From positions 1-64,000 of the forward strand of contig NZ_LMZQ01000012.1 in the NCBI RefSeq assembly GCF_001442625.1: 64,000 nt of DNA. Reading direction: 5' to 3'. The position numbers were made by a program, and so were the translations under genes. Below the pieces are notes generated by a model. The model worked only from the letters and a program-made list of their open reading frames with translations. It had not been told where the DNA came from and made no database searches. This document shows, piece by piece, positions 43,138 through 52,800 of this stretch. The DNA is from Pedobacter ginsenosidimutans. Its GTDB lineage: Bacteria > Bacteroidota > Bacteroidia > Sphingobacteriales > Sphingobacteriaceae. Within the stretch, counting starts at the first letter, position 1. The number at the start of each line of letters is the position of its first letter.

Positions 43138-44958
43138 ATGAAGAAAAAGAGTTTTTGGTTAATTACCGTTTTAATGACGGTAGCTTTGCTTGGTGTTTTT
43201 GTAATGCAGCTGTATTACATCAGGGAATCGTATAAACTAAAATCTCAGCTTTTTGATGAGCAGGTAAACCAAACGTTAACATCGGTAGTAAATAAACTAC
43301 AGCGCAGAAATGTTGCCGATCACTTAAATCGGAAAGACGCTGAAAATAAACTGAAACAACTACAAGACTCCAGGCAAAGGGCGTTAGACATTAAGGATTT
43401 ACGGCAACAATATGTACAAGAGGCAGAGCTGCGGCAAGCCGAAAGGGAAAATCAGATCGAAAGTTACCTGAACCAACAAGATAGTATTATCCGCGTATCT
43501 TACCGGGCGCCCAATGTAATTTCTGAAAGGGAATATACTTCGTTGAGTTCAAAGAACGGCGACAAGCTGGATTTGCAGATGGATGCGATTATTGATATCA
43601 AAAGCCTTATTTTAAAAGGTTATAGCATGCGCACAAAACCTTTTACAGCGCCACCAAAAGCATTCGAATTTAAAAGTTTACAAAGTTTGCCCGATACATT
43701 AAGGTATTTGGTTTTTGATCCCAGAGATGGTAGCCCCGGTTTTGCAAATGTTCCAAAAATCCCTAACGATTTACAGAAAAAATTTCAACGTGAAGATGAG
43801 ATTGAGCGGAAAAAATTAGAACTTAAAATTGCAGCGTTGGGCAAAGACACTTTTTCGTATACCCGATCGAGTGTAGTTGAGGATGTATCTAAAGAACTTC
43901 AGGAAACCAATGTGCCAATCTATAAACGCATTAATTTTAATTCGTTAGGCAATTTATTAAAACAAGAACTCCTTGCCAATAATATTACACTAGAACCTTC
44001 TTACCGGATTTCGTTAGCCAGAAAAGATTCGACCATTTTTATGACGGCATCTAACGTTAAAGGAGAGTTTTTACCCGAAAACACCTATAAAACACCTTTG
44101 TTTGGGAACGATATCTTTCGCGATCCAGGGATGCTTTTCGTCAGTTTTCCCAATAAAAATTCGGCAATTATTTCTAACCTAAGTGCAACACTGGCCTCAT
44201 CCATCGGCCTGTTACTGGTACTTGTTTTTATTTTCTCATATACCCTTTATGCCATTTTAAAGCAGAAAAAACTGTCGGAGATGAAAACAGATTTCATCAA
44301 TAACATGACGCACGAGTTTAAAACCCCTGTTGCTACTATTATGATTGCGAGCGAAGCTTTGAAAGATCCGGAGGTGACAGAAGATAAGGCCAGATTAAAA
44401 CGCCTTGCAGGGATTATTTATGATGAAAATGTTCGTTTAGGTAACCATATTGAACGCGTTTTAAGTATTGCCCGCTTAGAAAAAGGTGAACTTAAAATGG
44501 AGAACACAGAAGTGGATGTGAACGATTTGATTGTGATTGTGTTGGATAGCATGGAATTGCAATTACAGAAAAGGAATGCCATTATCAATGTACATACCAA
44601 TGCAGAAAATGCCGTTGTATATGGCGATGAGCTGCATTTGTCCAATGTAATTTATAACCTTATTGATAATGCAAATAAATACAGTAGCGATACGCCAGAG
44701 ATTACGATTACTACCCGCAATACTGGTAAAAATTTAATTATCGAAATAGCAGATAAAGGCATTGGAATGACCAAGGAGCAGTCTAAACGGATTTTCGACC
44801 AGTTTTATAGGGTGCCAACAGGTAATTTACACGATGTTAAAGGCTTTGGCTTAGGTTTAAATTATGTTCAGGATATAATTAAAAAATTGAATGGAACCGT
44901 TAAGGTAAGTAGCGAAAAAGATAGAGGAACCACGTTCGAAATATCTTTACCTTTATAA
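43138..44958 (+). CDS. Sensor histidine kinase (RprX-like)
   Basis: A 606-aa two-component sensor. Transmembrane helix 1 (about 6-26), a large periplasmic domain (about 27-350) with coiled-coil and charged segments, transmembrane helix 2 (about 353-377), HisKA with His392 in NNMTHEFKTPVATI, and HATPase_c with NLIDNANKYS, DKGIGMTKEQ and GFGLGLNYVQDI. The response regulator gene follows, 172 nt downstream on the same strand. Layout and sequence style resemble Bacteroides RprX. The signal is unknown. Confidence 0.92.
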   Translation: MKKKSFWLITVLMTVALLGVFVMQLYYIRESYKLKSQLFDEQVNQTLTSVVNKLQRRNVADHLNRKDAENKLKQLQDSRQRALDIKDLRQQYVQEAELRQAERENQIESYLNQQDSIIRVSYRAPNVISEREYTSLSSKNGDKLDLQMDAIIDIKSLILKGYSMRTKPFTAPPKAFEFKSLQSLPDTLRYLVFDPRDGSPGFANVPKIPNDLQKKFQREDEIERKKLELKIAALGKDTFSYTRSSVVEDVSKELQETNVPIYKRINFNSLGNLLKQELLANNITLEPSYRISLARKDSTIFMTASNVKGEFLPENTYKTPLFGNDIFRDPGMLFVSFPNKNSAIISNLSATLASSIGLLLVLVFIFSYTLYAILKQKKLSEMKTDFINNMTHEFKTPVATIMIASEALKDPEVTEDKARLKRLAGIIYDENVRLGNHIERVLSIARLEKGELKMENTEVDVNDLIVIVLDSMELQLQKRNAIINVHTNAENAVVYGDELHLSNVIYNLIDNANKYSSDTPEITITTRNTGKNLIIEIADKGIGMTKEQSKRIFDQFYRVPTGNLHDVKGFGLGLNYVQDIIKKLNGTVKVSSEKDRGTTFEISLPL

Positions 44959-45130
44959 TTAAACATCGGTACAAAAGCTTACTTTATCGATACATTAAAA
45001 TAGAACAGGTTTAATTTAGCTAATATAGTGGAGTATTAATTTAATCTACAACATCAATTAAACCGTTATGCATATTCAGAATCAAACTTTCAGTGTGGCT
45101 AGTGCTACATATGTGAATAAAAACAAGAAA

Positions 45131-45826
45131 ATGAAAAAAATACTTCTGGTAGAAGACGACCCAAATTTAGGTTTATTGTTACAAGACTATTTGCAGCTTA
45201 AAGGCAAGTTTGATGTAGTATTATGCACCGATGGTGAAGATGGATTGAGAACGTTTAATAAGCAGAACTTCGATTTATGTATCTTAGATGTGATGATGCC
45301 TAAAAAAGATGGTTTTACCTTGGGTAAAGACATTAGGAAGGTAAACACACAGGTACCCATTATTTTTGCAACGGCTAAAACCATGTTGGAAGATAAATCT
45401 GCTGCTTATGATTTAGGTGGTGATGATTATATTACCAAACCTTTCCGTATAGAAGAGCTTTTATTACGTATTAATGCGATGTTTAAGCGTGTGGCCAATA
45501 AAACAGATAATAACGATGAGGCTGCCGAAACACAGTTTTCTATCGGTCAATATCATTTCGATTATACAACCCAGATTATTACCGATAACGATCATCAGCA
45601 AAAACTTTCTACCAAAGAAGCCGAGCTGTTGCGTTTATTGTGTTTGAAAAAGAATACCGTTTTAACCCGCGAAGAGGCATTGTTAAGTATCTGGCATGAT
45701 GATAATTACTTTAACGGGCGGAGTATGGATGTGTTTTTGAGTAAGTTGCGTAAGTATCTCAGGGCAGATCCGACGGTAGAAATTATCAATGTGCACGGAA
45801 AAGGCTATAAACTATTGGTGAGTTAA
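45131..45826 (+). CDS. OmpR-family response regulator (RprY-like)
   Basis: A 231-aa DNA-binding regulator. Receiver domain (about 1-118) with acidic pocket EDD (8-10), phospho-acceptor Asp53 in LCILDVMMPKKDG and Lys in DYITKPFRIEE (about 102); winged-helix output domain (about 130-228) with STKEAELLRLLC and GRSMDVFLSKLRKYL. The frame is open to 45068, but ATG at 45131 gives the normal MKKILLVEDD start. It is the partner of the kinase gene just upstream. Confidence 0.93.
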   Translation: MKKILLVEDDPNLGLLLQDYLQLKGKFDVVLCTDGEDGLRTFNKQNFDLCILDVMMPKKDGFTLGKDIRKVNTQVPIIFATAKTMLEDKSAAYDLGGDDYITKPFRIEELLLRINAMFKRVANKTDNNDEAAETQFSIGQYHFDYTTQIITDNDHQQKLSTKEAELLRLLCLKKNTVLTREEALLSIWHDDNYFNGRSMDVFLSKLRKYLRADPTVEIINVHGKGYKLLVS

Positions 45827-45888
45827 TAGATCGGTTCGTCATCCTGAACTTGTTTCAGTATCCGATGTAACGCATTAAAGGAAAGGAG

Positions 45889-46032
45889 GCTGTATCATAA
45901 ATATAGAATTGTCTTCCTGAGCCTGTCGAAGGACCTGTTTAAATTTCTAGAAAGACGTTTCGACTACTTGTCCCGATTCTTCGGGGAGCTCAACGTGACA
46001 AATTCTACTGAATTACAACTGATGATACAGCC
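45889..46032. mobile_element. MITE-like element, copy 2
   Basis: Homologous over its full length to 5136-5280. Here the inverted termini are perfect: GGCTGTATCAT (45888-45898) and ATGATACAGCC (46022-46032). An internal hairpin TCCCGATTCTTCGGGG lies near 45971-45986. No ORF. A shorter REP fragment (CGTCATCCTGAACTTGTTTCAG, 45838-45859) precedes it. Confidence 0.75.
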
Positions 46033-46057
46033 ACGACGCAAGGCAGTAAAAATATGG

Positions 46058-46906
46058 TTAGATATATAAATTCTCCTGAATGGCAGGAATAATATTTCTT
46101 TCCTGAGCAAGTTTAAACAAAGTGTCAACTGCTTTACGGCCTTCTTCGCCAAGGTTTACGCTATATTTATTTACATATAATTCGATGTGTTTGTACATCA
46201 CACTTTCTTCCATGGCCTGGGCATGCTGGCGGATAAAATCGATCCCAGATTTTGGATGTGCAAAGGCAAACTCTACCGACTGGCGGATTAAACGGTTCAC
46301 TTTTAACTGTACTTCGCGATCTAAATTACGGTTGATTACGATGCCACCCAAGGGGATGGCACAGCCAGTTAGTTTTTCCCAATAATCGCCTAAATCAACA
46401 ATTTTGGTTAAACCTTTATCCTGATAGGTAAACCTGTTTTCGTGAATAATCAGTCCTAAATCAATCTGCCCGCTAAGTAAAGCCGATTCAATTTCTGAAA
46501 AAACAAGTTCCTGTTTGTTTTGCAAATGAGGATAAGCAATTCCCAGCAAGAAATTAGCTGTGGTGTATTTTCCTGGTATTCCAACCCTTAGTTTGGAATC
46601 TGGCGTTTGCAGTTCAGCGTCCTTTTCTCCATCGAAATGATTCTTACTGATTAATAACGGCCCAACACCAAAACCCAGGGCACTTCCTGCATCCAGTAAG
46701 GCATACTGATTAGCAACATAGGCAAAGGCATGGAAACTTAACTTGGTAACATCTAATTCGCCTTTAAGTGCCTTTTGGTTTAACGTTTCTACATCATCAT
46801 AAGAAACCTCAAATTCTAGTCCTTCCGTATCAATTTTATGGTGAATTAGCGCATCAAAAATAAATGTATCGTTAGGGCAGGGAGAAAATCCAAGTGTAAG
46901 TTTCAT
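46058..46906 (-). CDS. mqnD: 1,4-dihydroxy-6-naphthoate synthase MqnD
   Basis: A 282-aa enzyme of the futalosine menaquinone pathway that converts cyclic dehypoxanthine futalosine to 1,4-dihydroxy-6-naphthoate. The fold is a periplasmic-binding-protein type. It begins MKLTLGFSPCPNDTFIFDAL, followed by VTKLSFHAFAYV (about 56-67), LGFGVGPLLIS and the LGLIIHENRFTYQ segment (about 151-163), all typical. The mqnB gene lies 75 nt upstream on the same strand, so the two are probably co-transcribed. Confidence 0.93.
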   Translation of the reverse strand: MKLTLGFSPCPNDTFIFDALIHHKIDTEGLEFEVSYDDVETLNQKALKGELDVTKLSFHAFAYVANQYALLDAGSALGFGVGPLLISKNHFDGEKDAELQTPDSKLRVGIPGKYTTANFLLGIAYPHLQNKQELVFSEIESALLSGQIDLGLIIHENRFTYQDKGLTKIVDLGDYWEKLTGCAIPLGGIVINRNLDREVQLKVNRLIRQSVEFAFAHPKSGIDFIRQHAQAMEESVMYKHIELYVNKYSVNLGEEGRKAVDTLFKLAQERNIIPAIQENLYI

Positions 46907-46981
46907 CTATTTATTTTTTTGTTTTCAGTTGTTAGATTCATAAATCAAAATTAAGTACTGCGGTAAACTAATCAGTCATAA

Positions 46982-47605
46982 TCAGTTCATTTCTCCAACA
47001 AATGCAATGGCCCAATCATTTAAGTTTTTAATGGCCAAGCCAATTTTCCAATTGTCTTTATTTCTTGGTTCTACATAATTAGATATACTTCTAATCTGTA
47101 AACAATCTATATTTAACTGTTTGCTGGCATAAAAAACAGCGGCACCCTCCATGCTTTCGGTAGTTGGGTTTAACCTTTTCATTAGATTTTTAATGCTTTT
47201 TTCGCTTCCCGTTACACAGTTCATGGTTATGCCTTTTGCCATTGGTAGATTAATGCTTTTGTTTGTTTTCGAGGTGTAATGGTTCTCACCAAAACCCAAA
47301 TCGCTTATGGTTAAAAATTCATCTCCATTTTCGGCGCCCAGTTCAGCAAAAGTATCTTCGGCAATATTTAATACAGTACCTAAAGCTATATCCCGATCGA
47401 AGCTTCCGGCAATGCCGAAATTTACCACAAGATTATATTTAGATGAAAGATGTTTGCCCAGGGCAAAAGCTGTTGCCACCATTCCAACGCCTGTGATCAG
47501 CAAATCGAAATTTTTACTTTCTACAAAATCTCCATCTGGCAAATTAAAATGTTGATAAAAGAAGGTGAGTTCGGCTTTTGTGGCAGCAACAACTAAAGTT
47601 TTCAT
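46982..47605 (-). CDS. mqnB: Futalosine hydrolase MqnB
   Basis: A 207-aa nucleosidase of the MTA/SAH phosphorylase-like superfamily that cleaves futalosine to dehypoxanthine futalosine. Features: N-terminal MKTLVVAATKAELTFF, LLITGVGMVATAFALGK (about 35-51), NFGIAGSFD (about 61-69), and the catalytic region ESMEGAAVFYASKQLNI, with Asn/Tyr-containing QIRSISNYVEPRNKDNW near the end. It is upstream of mqnD on the minus strand and divergent from queD. Confidence 0.9.
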   Translation of the reverse strand: MKTLVVAATKAELTFFYQHFNLPDGDFVESKNFDLLITGVGMVATAFALGKHLSSKYNLVVNFGIAGSFDRDIALGTVLNIAEDTFAELGAENGDEFLTISDLGFGENHYTSKTNKSINLPMAKGITMNCVTGSEKSIKNLMKRLNPTTESMEGAAVFYASKQLNIDCLQIRSISNYVEPRNKDNWKIGLAIKNLNDWAIAFVGEMN

Positions 47606-47685
47606 AACGTAAAGTTAGCAGATTGTTTTCATTTAAGTTTTATGTAAGCTTTGGTCTTTAGTCTTTAAGCTTGAACCTTTATCCG

Positions 47686-47693
47686 TATATTTG
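47686..47693 (+). promoter_or_regulatory. -7 box upstream of queD-folE
   Basis: TATATTTG fits TAnnTTTG and ends 17 nt before the queD ATG at 47711. No TTG sits at ideal -33 spacing. Confidence 0.45.
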
Positions 47694-47710
47694 CATTTTA
47701 TTTTATAGTA

Positions 47711-48121
47711 ATGATTTACATAACGAGAAAAGCATCCTTTAATGCGGCGCACAAATTGGCCCGTACCGATTGGGATGATGATAAAAACAATGAAGTTTAT
47801 GGTAAATGTGCCAACCCCAATTGGCATGGCCATAACTATTGGTTATATGTTACAGTTAAAGGCGAAGTGAATCCGGAAACAGGTTTTCTTGTTGATTTGA
47901 AATGGCTGAAAGACGTAATGAATGACTATGTGGTAGATAAGGTTGACCATAAAAACCTGAATCTTGATGTAGATTTTATGAAAGGCAAGTTGGCTTCAAC
48001 TGAAAATCTGGCCATAGAAATCTGGAAACAATTATGGGCGCCGATTGCAGAGAGCGGCGCAGTTTTACATTGCGTAAAAATATACGAGACCGAAAATAAT
48101 TTTGTTGAATACTTTGGTTAA
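47711..48121 (+). CDS. queD: 6-carboxytetrahydropterin synthase (QueD/PTPS family)
   Basis: A 136-aa T-fold enzyme converting 7,8-dihydroneopterin triphosphate to 6-carboxytetrahydropterin in queuosine precursor (preQ0) synthesis. Zinc ligands His14, His39 and His41 and catalytic Cys33 are visible in FNAAHKLAR and GKCANPNWHGHNYWL; the GFLVDLKWLK segment and C-terminal Glu in KIYETENN fit. It precedes folE by 12 nt; FolE makes its substrate, supporting the pairing. A biopterin-type activity cannot be excluded. Confidence 0.9.
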   Translation: MIYITRKASFNAAHKLARTDWDDDKNNEVYGKCANPNWHGHNYWLYVTVKGEVNPETGFLVDLKWLKDVMNDYVVDKVDHKNLNLDVDFMKGKLASTENLAIEIWKQLWAPIAESGAVLHCVKIYETENNFVEYFG

Positions 48122-48133
48122 AAACCCGAATTA

Positions 48134-48769
48134 ATGAGCGATAAAGACGTATTGAAAGGCGAATCGAGAGATGGTTATGTAAAAATAGACCGTTACAACG
48201 AAGATAAAATTGAAGCTGTAGCTACACATTATAAAGATATTCTTGGCCAGTTGGGCGAAAATCCGGAACGCGAAGGTTTACTAAAAACACCTGAGCGCGT
48301 GGCTAAGGCGCTGCAATATTTAACACATGGGTACGATTTAAAACCTGATGAGATTCTGAAGGGTGCAATGTTTGAAGAAGATTATAGCCAAATGGTTGTG
48401 GTTAAGGATATTGAAGTGTATTCGATGTGCGAACACCATATGCTACCATTCTTCGGTAAAGCACATATTGCTTATATTCCTAACGGACACATTGTTGGTT
48501 TAAGTAAAATCCCACGCGTAGTTGATGCTTTTGCCCGTCGTTTACAGGTACAGGAACGTTTAACGAACGAAATTAGAGATTGTATTCAAAATACCCTTAA
48601 CCCAATGGGCGTTGCAGTGGTGATGGAGTGCAGGCACTTATGTATGTCTATGCGTGGTGTGCAAAAGCAAAATTCGGTAACCACAACATCAGCCTTTACA
48701 GGAACTTTTTTAAGTAACGATAAAACAAGAGCCGAGTTTTTAAGGTTAATTACCGCAAGTTTAGATTAA
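48134..48769 (+). CDS. folE: GTP cyclohydrolase I
   Basis: A 211-aa T-fold enzyme that converts GTP to 7,8-dihydroneopterin triphosphate, the first step to folate and to queuosine. Zinc ligands lie in [19 protein letters not shown] (about 98-116) and the later Cys in [14 protein letters not shown] (about 170-183). [16 protein letters not shown] and [20 protein letters not shown] are further family signatures. It follows queD by 12 nt in one operon. Confidence 0.96.
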   Translation: MSDKDVLKGESRDGYVKIDRYNEDKIEAVATHYKDILGQLGENPEREGLLKTPERVAKALQYLTHGYDLKPDEILKGAMFEEDYSQMVVVKDIEVYSMCEHHMLPFFGKAHIAYIPNGHIVGLSKIPRVVDAFARRLQVQERLTNEIRDCIQNTLNPMGVAVVMECRHLCMSMRGVQKQNSVTTTSAFTGTFLSNDKTRAEFLRLITASLD

Positions 48770-48856
48770 TAGTATCAGGTAGAAAGTAACAGGTATCAAG
48801 ATAGGGCAATAGATAAAAACGCTAGCCGATAAACGCGATACGCCAAACTAATTATA

Positions 48857-49738
48857 ATGAGAGCATATATTTTTCCCGGACAGGGAGCACAGTTTGTAGG
48901 TATGGGTAAAGATCTTTATGAGCACCCAAAAGCTGCAGCATTATTTGAACAGGCTAATGAAATTATCGGTTTCCGCATTAGCGATATTATGTTTAGCGGA
49001 ACAGATGAAGAGCTTAAACAAACCAATGTAACCCAACCGGCAATCTTTTTGCATTCGGTTATTTTAGCTAAAGTGTTGGGCGATGATTTTAAGCCAGATA
49101 TGGTTGCAGGTCACTCATTAGGCGAATTTTCGGCACTAGTGGCTGCAAATGCGTTAAGCTTTGAAGATGGATTAAAACTGGTTATTGCCCGTGCAAATGC
49201 CATGCAAAAAGCATGCGAGGCACAACCATCAACCATGGCAGCTATTTTAGGTTTAGCTGATGATGTAGTTGAAAAAATCTGTGCAGAAATTGATGCTGTA
49301 GTAGTTCCTGCAAATTATAACTGCCCTGGGCAATTGGTAATTTCGGGCAGCATAGAAGGGATTGATCTGGCTTGTGCTAAACTAACAGAAGCAGGTGCTA
49401 AAAGAGCTTTAAAATTAAATGTAGGCGGTGCATTCCACTCTCCTTTAATGGAACCTGCAAAAATTGAATTACAAGCAGCGATAGAGGCCACTCATATTTC
49501 TGCACCAATTTGTCCGGTTTACCAAAATGTTGATGCAAAGCCATATACAGACCCATCTGAAATTAAAGGCAATTTAATTAAACAATTAACAGGTGCTGTA
49601 CGTTGGACACAGACAGTAGGGAACATGCTTGCCGATGGTGCAACTGAATTTGTAGAAGTTGGTCCAGGCAATGTGTTACAGGGATTGGTTAAAAAGGTAA
49701 GCCGCGAGGTACAAACAAGTAGTGCTGCCATAGCTTAA
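48857..49738 (+). CDS. fabD: Malonyl-CoA:ACP transacylase
   Basis: A 293-aa enzyme that loads malonyl groups onto acyl carrier protein for fatty-acid synthesis. Features: GQGAQFVGMG (about 8-17), nucleophilic Ser87 in GHSLGEFSAL, and catalytic His in GGAFHSPLMEPA (about 195). The C-terminal region EVGPGNVLQGLVKK is typical. It lies 87 nt after folE on the same strand; the last gene before a strong terminator. Confidence 0.96.
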   Translation: MRAYIFPGQGAQFVGMGKDLYEHPKAAALFEQANEIIGFRISDIMFSGTDEELKQTNVTQPAIFLHSVILAKVLGDDFKPDMVAGHSLGEFSALVAANALSFEDGLKLVIARANAMQKACEAQPSTMAAILGLADDVVEKICAEIDAVVVPANYNCPGQLVISGSIEGIDLACAKLTEAGAKRALKLNVGGAFHSPLMEPAKIELQAAIEATHISAPICPVYQNVDAKPYTDPSEIKGNLIKQLTGAVRWTQTVGNMLADGATEFVEVGPGNVLQGLVKKVSREVQTSSAAIA

Positions 49739-49762
49739 TTTATTCAAAATAGAATATTTTGC

Positions 49763-49800
49763 CAACGCCATAAACTCAGCTGTTTATGGCGTTGTTTTTT
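49763..49800 (+). terminator. Intrinsic terminator after fabD
   Basis: Perfect 13-bp stem CAACGCCATAAAC (49763-49775) with GTTTATGGCGTTG (49782-49794), loop TCAGCT, then TTTTTT. Confidence 0.93.
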
Positions 49801-49827
49801 ATCAATATTTAATATCTTTATCCGTAG

Positions 49828-52800
49828 ATGAAAATGAGCTTTGGTGTAAAAATAAGATTTCTATTGCTTGTTTTGGGCTGTTGTCTCATTGCAACTTCTA
49901 TTTCGTTAAGTCGGTTTACAACCAAAAGTGAACTCCTGGAGCACGACGCGCAAGAGATTCAACAGAACCTTTTGATTAAAGAAAAAGCGGTAAAAAGTTT
50001 TTTGGCCGATAAAAATCAGGTTACTAAGGCCAAACAGTTTCATCTCAACCCGCAAAATGCGATAGATTTTATCAATACCTACCGCAAAAACAACGGCATA
50101 AACCTGCTCACCTATCAAAATAACCAACTTAAGTTTTGGAGCACCTATAAAGTTGCAGAAATAGATCCAACTACAATAAAAGAGGGTAGTTCGGTCTTGT
50201 TTTTTTATAACGGCTGGTACGAGGTAATTAAAAGTACCCAGGGCAATTTCAGCTTTATTTTCTTGATCGGCATTCAATCTCAATATCCATTTAAAGAAAC
50301 AAAATATTTTAAAAATGATATCGATCCAATTTTATCAAATACCAAAATATTAACGTTTGCATCTTTTACAGATAAGGATGTGTATGTAATAAAAAGTTTG
50401 GATAATAAATTTCTATTCGGACTTAAAGTTAAACCAGGATATGCAGAAACCCATTATTCAGGCACACAATTATGGTTGTTTGTTGCTGGTATGTTATGCA
50501 TCTGCATGTTTTTTAATTCTTTAAGTTCGTTCATTGCCAGGCGTGGGCACATTGCATGGGGTACTTTTTTGTTATTGTTTTTCTTCCTGGCCTTTCGGTT
50601 AACAGATTTATATTATGGCTGGTTTAACCACCGGTTTACTTTAGATCTATTTGATCCGAAAATATATGCCGATAATTTCCTGATGCCTTCGTTGGGCGAC
50701 TTTTTGTTAAATGTAATTGCACTAACCTGGCTGCTCTTGTTTATGTATAACCATAAGGAACAATATAAGTTTCCGGGATGGGTTAAGCGGAGCAAAATAA
50801 TTGGAGTTGTTATTCAGGCTGGATTAATGGTGTTGATAGGTCGGATAGTTTGGGATACCGATGACATTTTCTTCGGATTGATTTTTAATTCAAAAATTAA
50901 TTTCGATATCGTTAATATTCTTAAACTCAGTGGAACCAGCTGGGTGGGTATTGTAATTTTGTGTCTGGCCTGGTTTCAGATTTACCTGATAACAGCTGTT
51001 TCGGCAACAGTAAGCAGCCAATTAAATGTAAGCAATAAAGAGCGGGTGATTATTTTTTTAATTGGCTTTGCAGGTGTTTTTATCTACAAGCTCGTGGTAG
51101 ATTTTAATGCATTTTTTATTGTTTTTGCCCTTGTATTATTTATCGTGGCACGGGCCGTTTATTTAAAAGAAAAGAACTTTTCAATCGGCATGTTTGCCAT
51201 TGTGTTTTTCTGTTTGGCTTTTAATACTTCTATTAAATACACAAAGTACAAAGATATTAAGGAAAGAAGTTTACGCGAGCCTTTGGCCAGAAAAGTGCAA
51301 TCGTCAGAAGATCCGAATGCCATTATTGCTTTAGGTACTTTGGGCAATGAAATTGTTAAAGATAATTTTCTGACAGGCTATTTTAGTCAAAACCGAAAAG
51401 GCAGTTACTCGGTGCTTAAAAATCATATTAAAGATTATTTGGATGGCTATTTAAACCGCTACGATTATCAGATCTATCCGTACGATAGATTGGGTGCTGC
51501 GATAGAAAATTCTGATACACCACCGATTGATAAATATAAAAACCTGGTTGAGGCCGGCTCTGTTAAAATTGATGGATCAAACTTTTTTTATCAGGTTAAC
51601 AATACATTTGGTTATCAGGATTACTTTGGTATCATCTCTGTTGTAGATAATGGCAGTTTATTAGGCACACTCGTTATCGAACTCCGCTCAAAGCCATATA
51701 ATTATAACAATCGGCTACCCGATCTCTTAGGTGATCAAAAATTGATCAAAGACGAAGATTTTAAGGGTTATTCTATTGCCTTGTATAGCAATAATAAATT
51801 GCTTAATCAATCTGGAAATTATACTTACCCTTTAGATGGAAGCATATTTAAAGGTAAAAAGGATGATTTTATAACCAGTAACGACGATGAACTTCGTTAC
51901 AGCCATTTAATTTATAAGCCTACTGATAGCAAAATGGTTGTAATCAGTAAAGAGAAGGTAGATTATGTAGAACGTTTGGCTGCGCTATCGTTTTTCTTCC
52001 TGATATTTATCATCTTCTCTTTGTTACTTTATGGTTTAATATGGCTAATCAAAAACCTTGATGATGATAAGGTGGGCTGGTTTAGTATCAACAGGTCTTT
52101 AATGATCAATGCCAATAAGATCTTGTACAAAACCAGGATCCAGGTATCTATTGTGCTGGCCGTTGTTGCAACGCTGGTTATTGTAGGTTGGGGAACTTAT
52201 TATTACATGAACAATGAGTACCGAGGGCAACAGGATACTATATTAAAAGATAAGATAAGGAAGGTGCAGCAGAATTTTGAGAAGCAGATTTTTAGCAATG
52301 GCATAATTGCAAACGACGAGAATGCAGCGGCAGATTTCAACAATTTTGCTGATATCAATAACGCGGATCTAAACCTATACGATCTGAATGGTAACCTGAT
52401 CATGACCACCTATCCAAAACTCTATAATTATAAAATTATCGGTAAAAAGATGGGACCATCAGCCTTTGCTTCTTTAGGAGGTTTGCATCGTTCAGAATTT
52501 ATCAATGCTGAAGAAAAGATAGGTAACTTAACCTACGCTGCAGCATATGCTCCTATCAGGAATGCACAAAATAAAACAATTGCCTATATCGGCCTGCCAA
52601 ATTACTCTACCGAAGAAGAATATACAGATAAACTGGCGCTTTTTGTAAGTAACCTGATTAATCTTTATGCCCTGGTATTTGTGGCTATTGGAGTGCTGGC
52701 TGTATTTTTGGCCAATCAGATTACCAGTCCCTTAACTTTTATTCAGGACAGTATTAGTAAAACGAAAATCGGGCAAAAGAACGAACCCATTGTATGGCGT

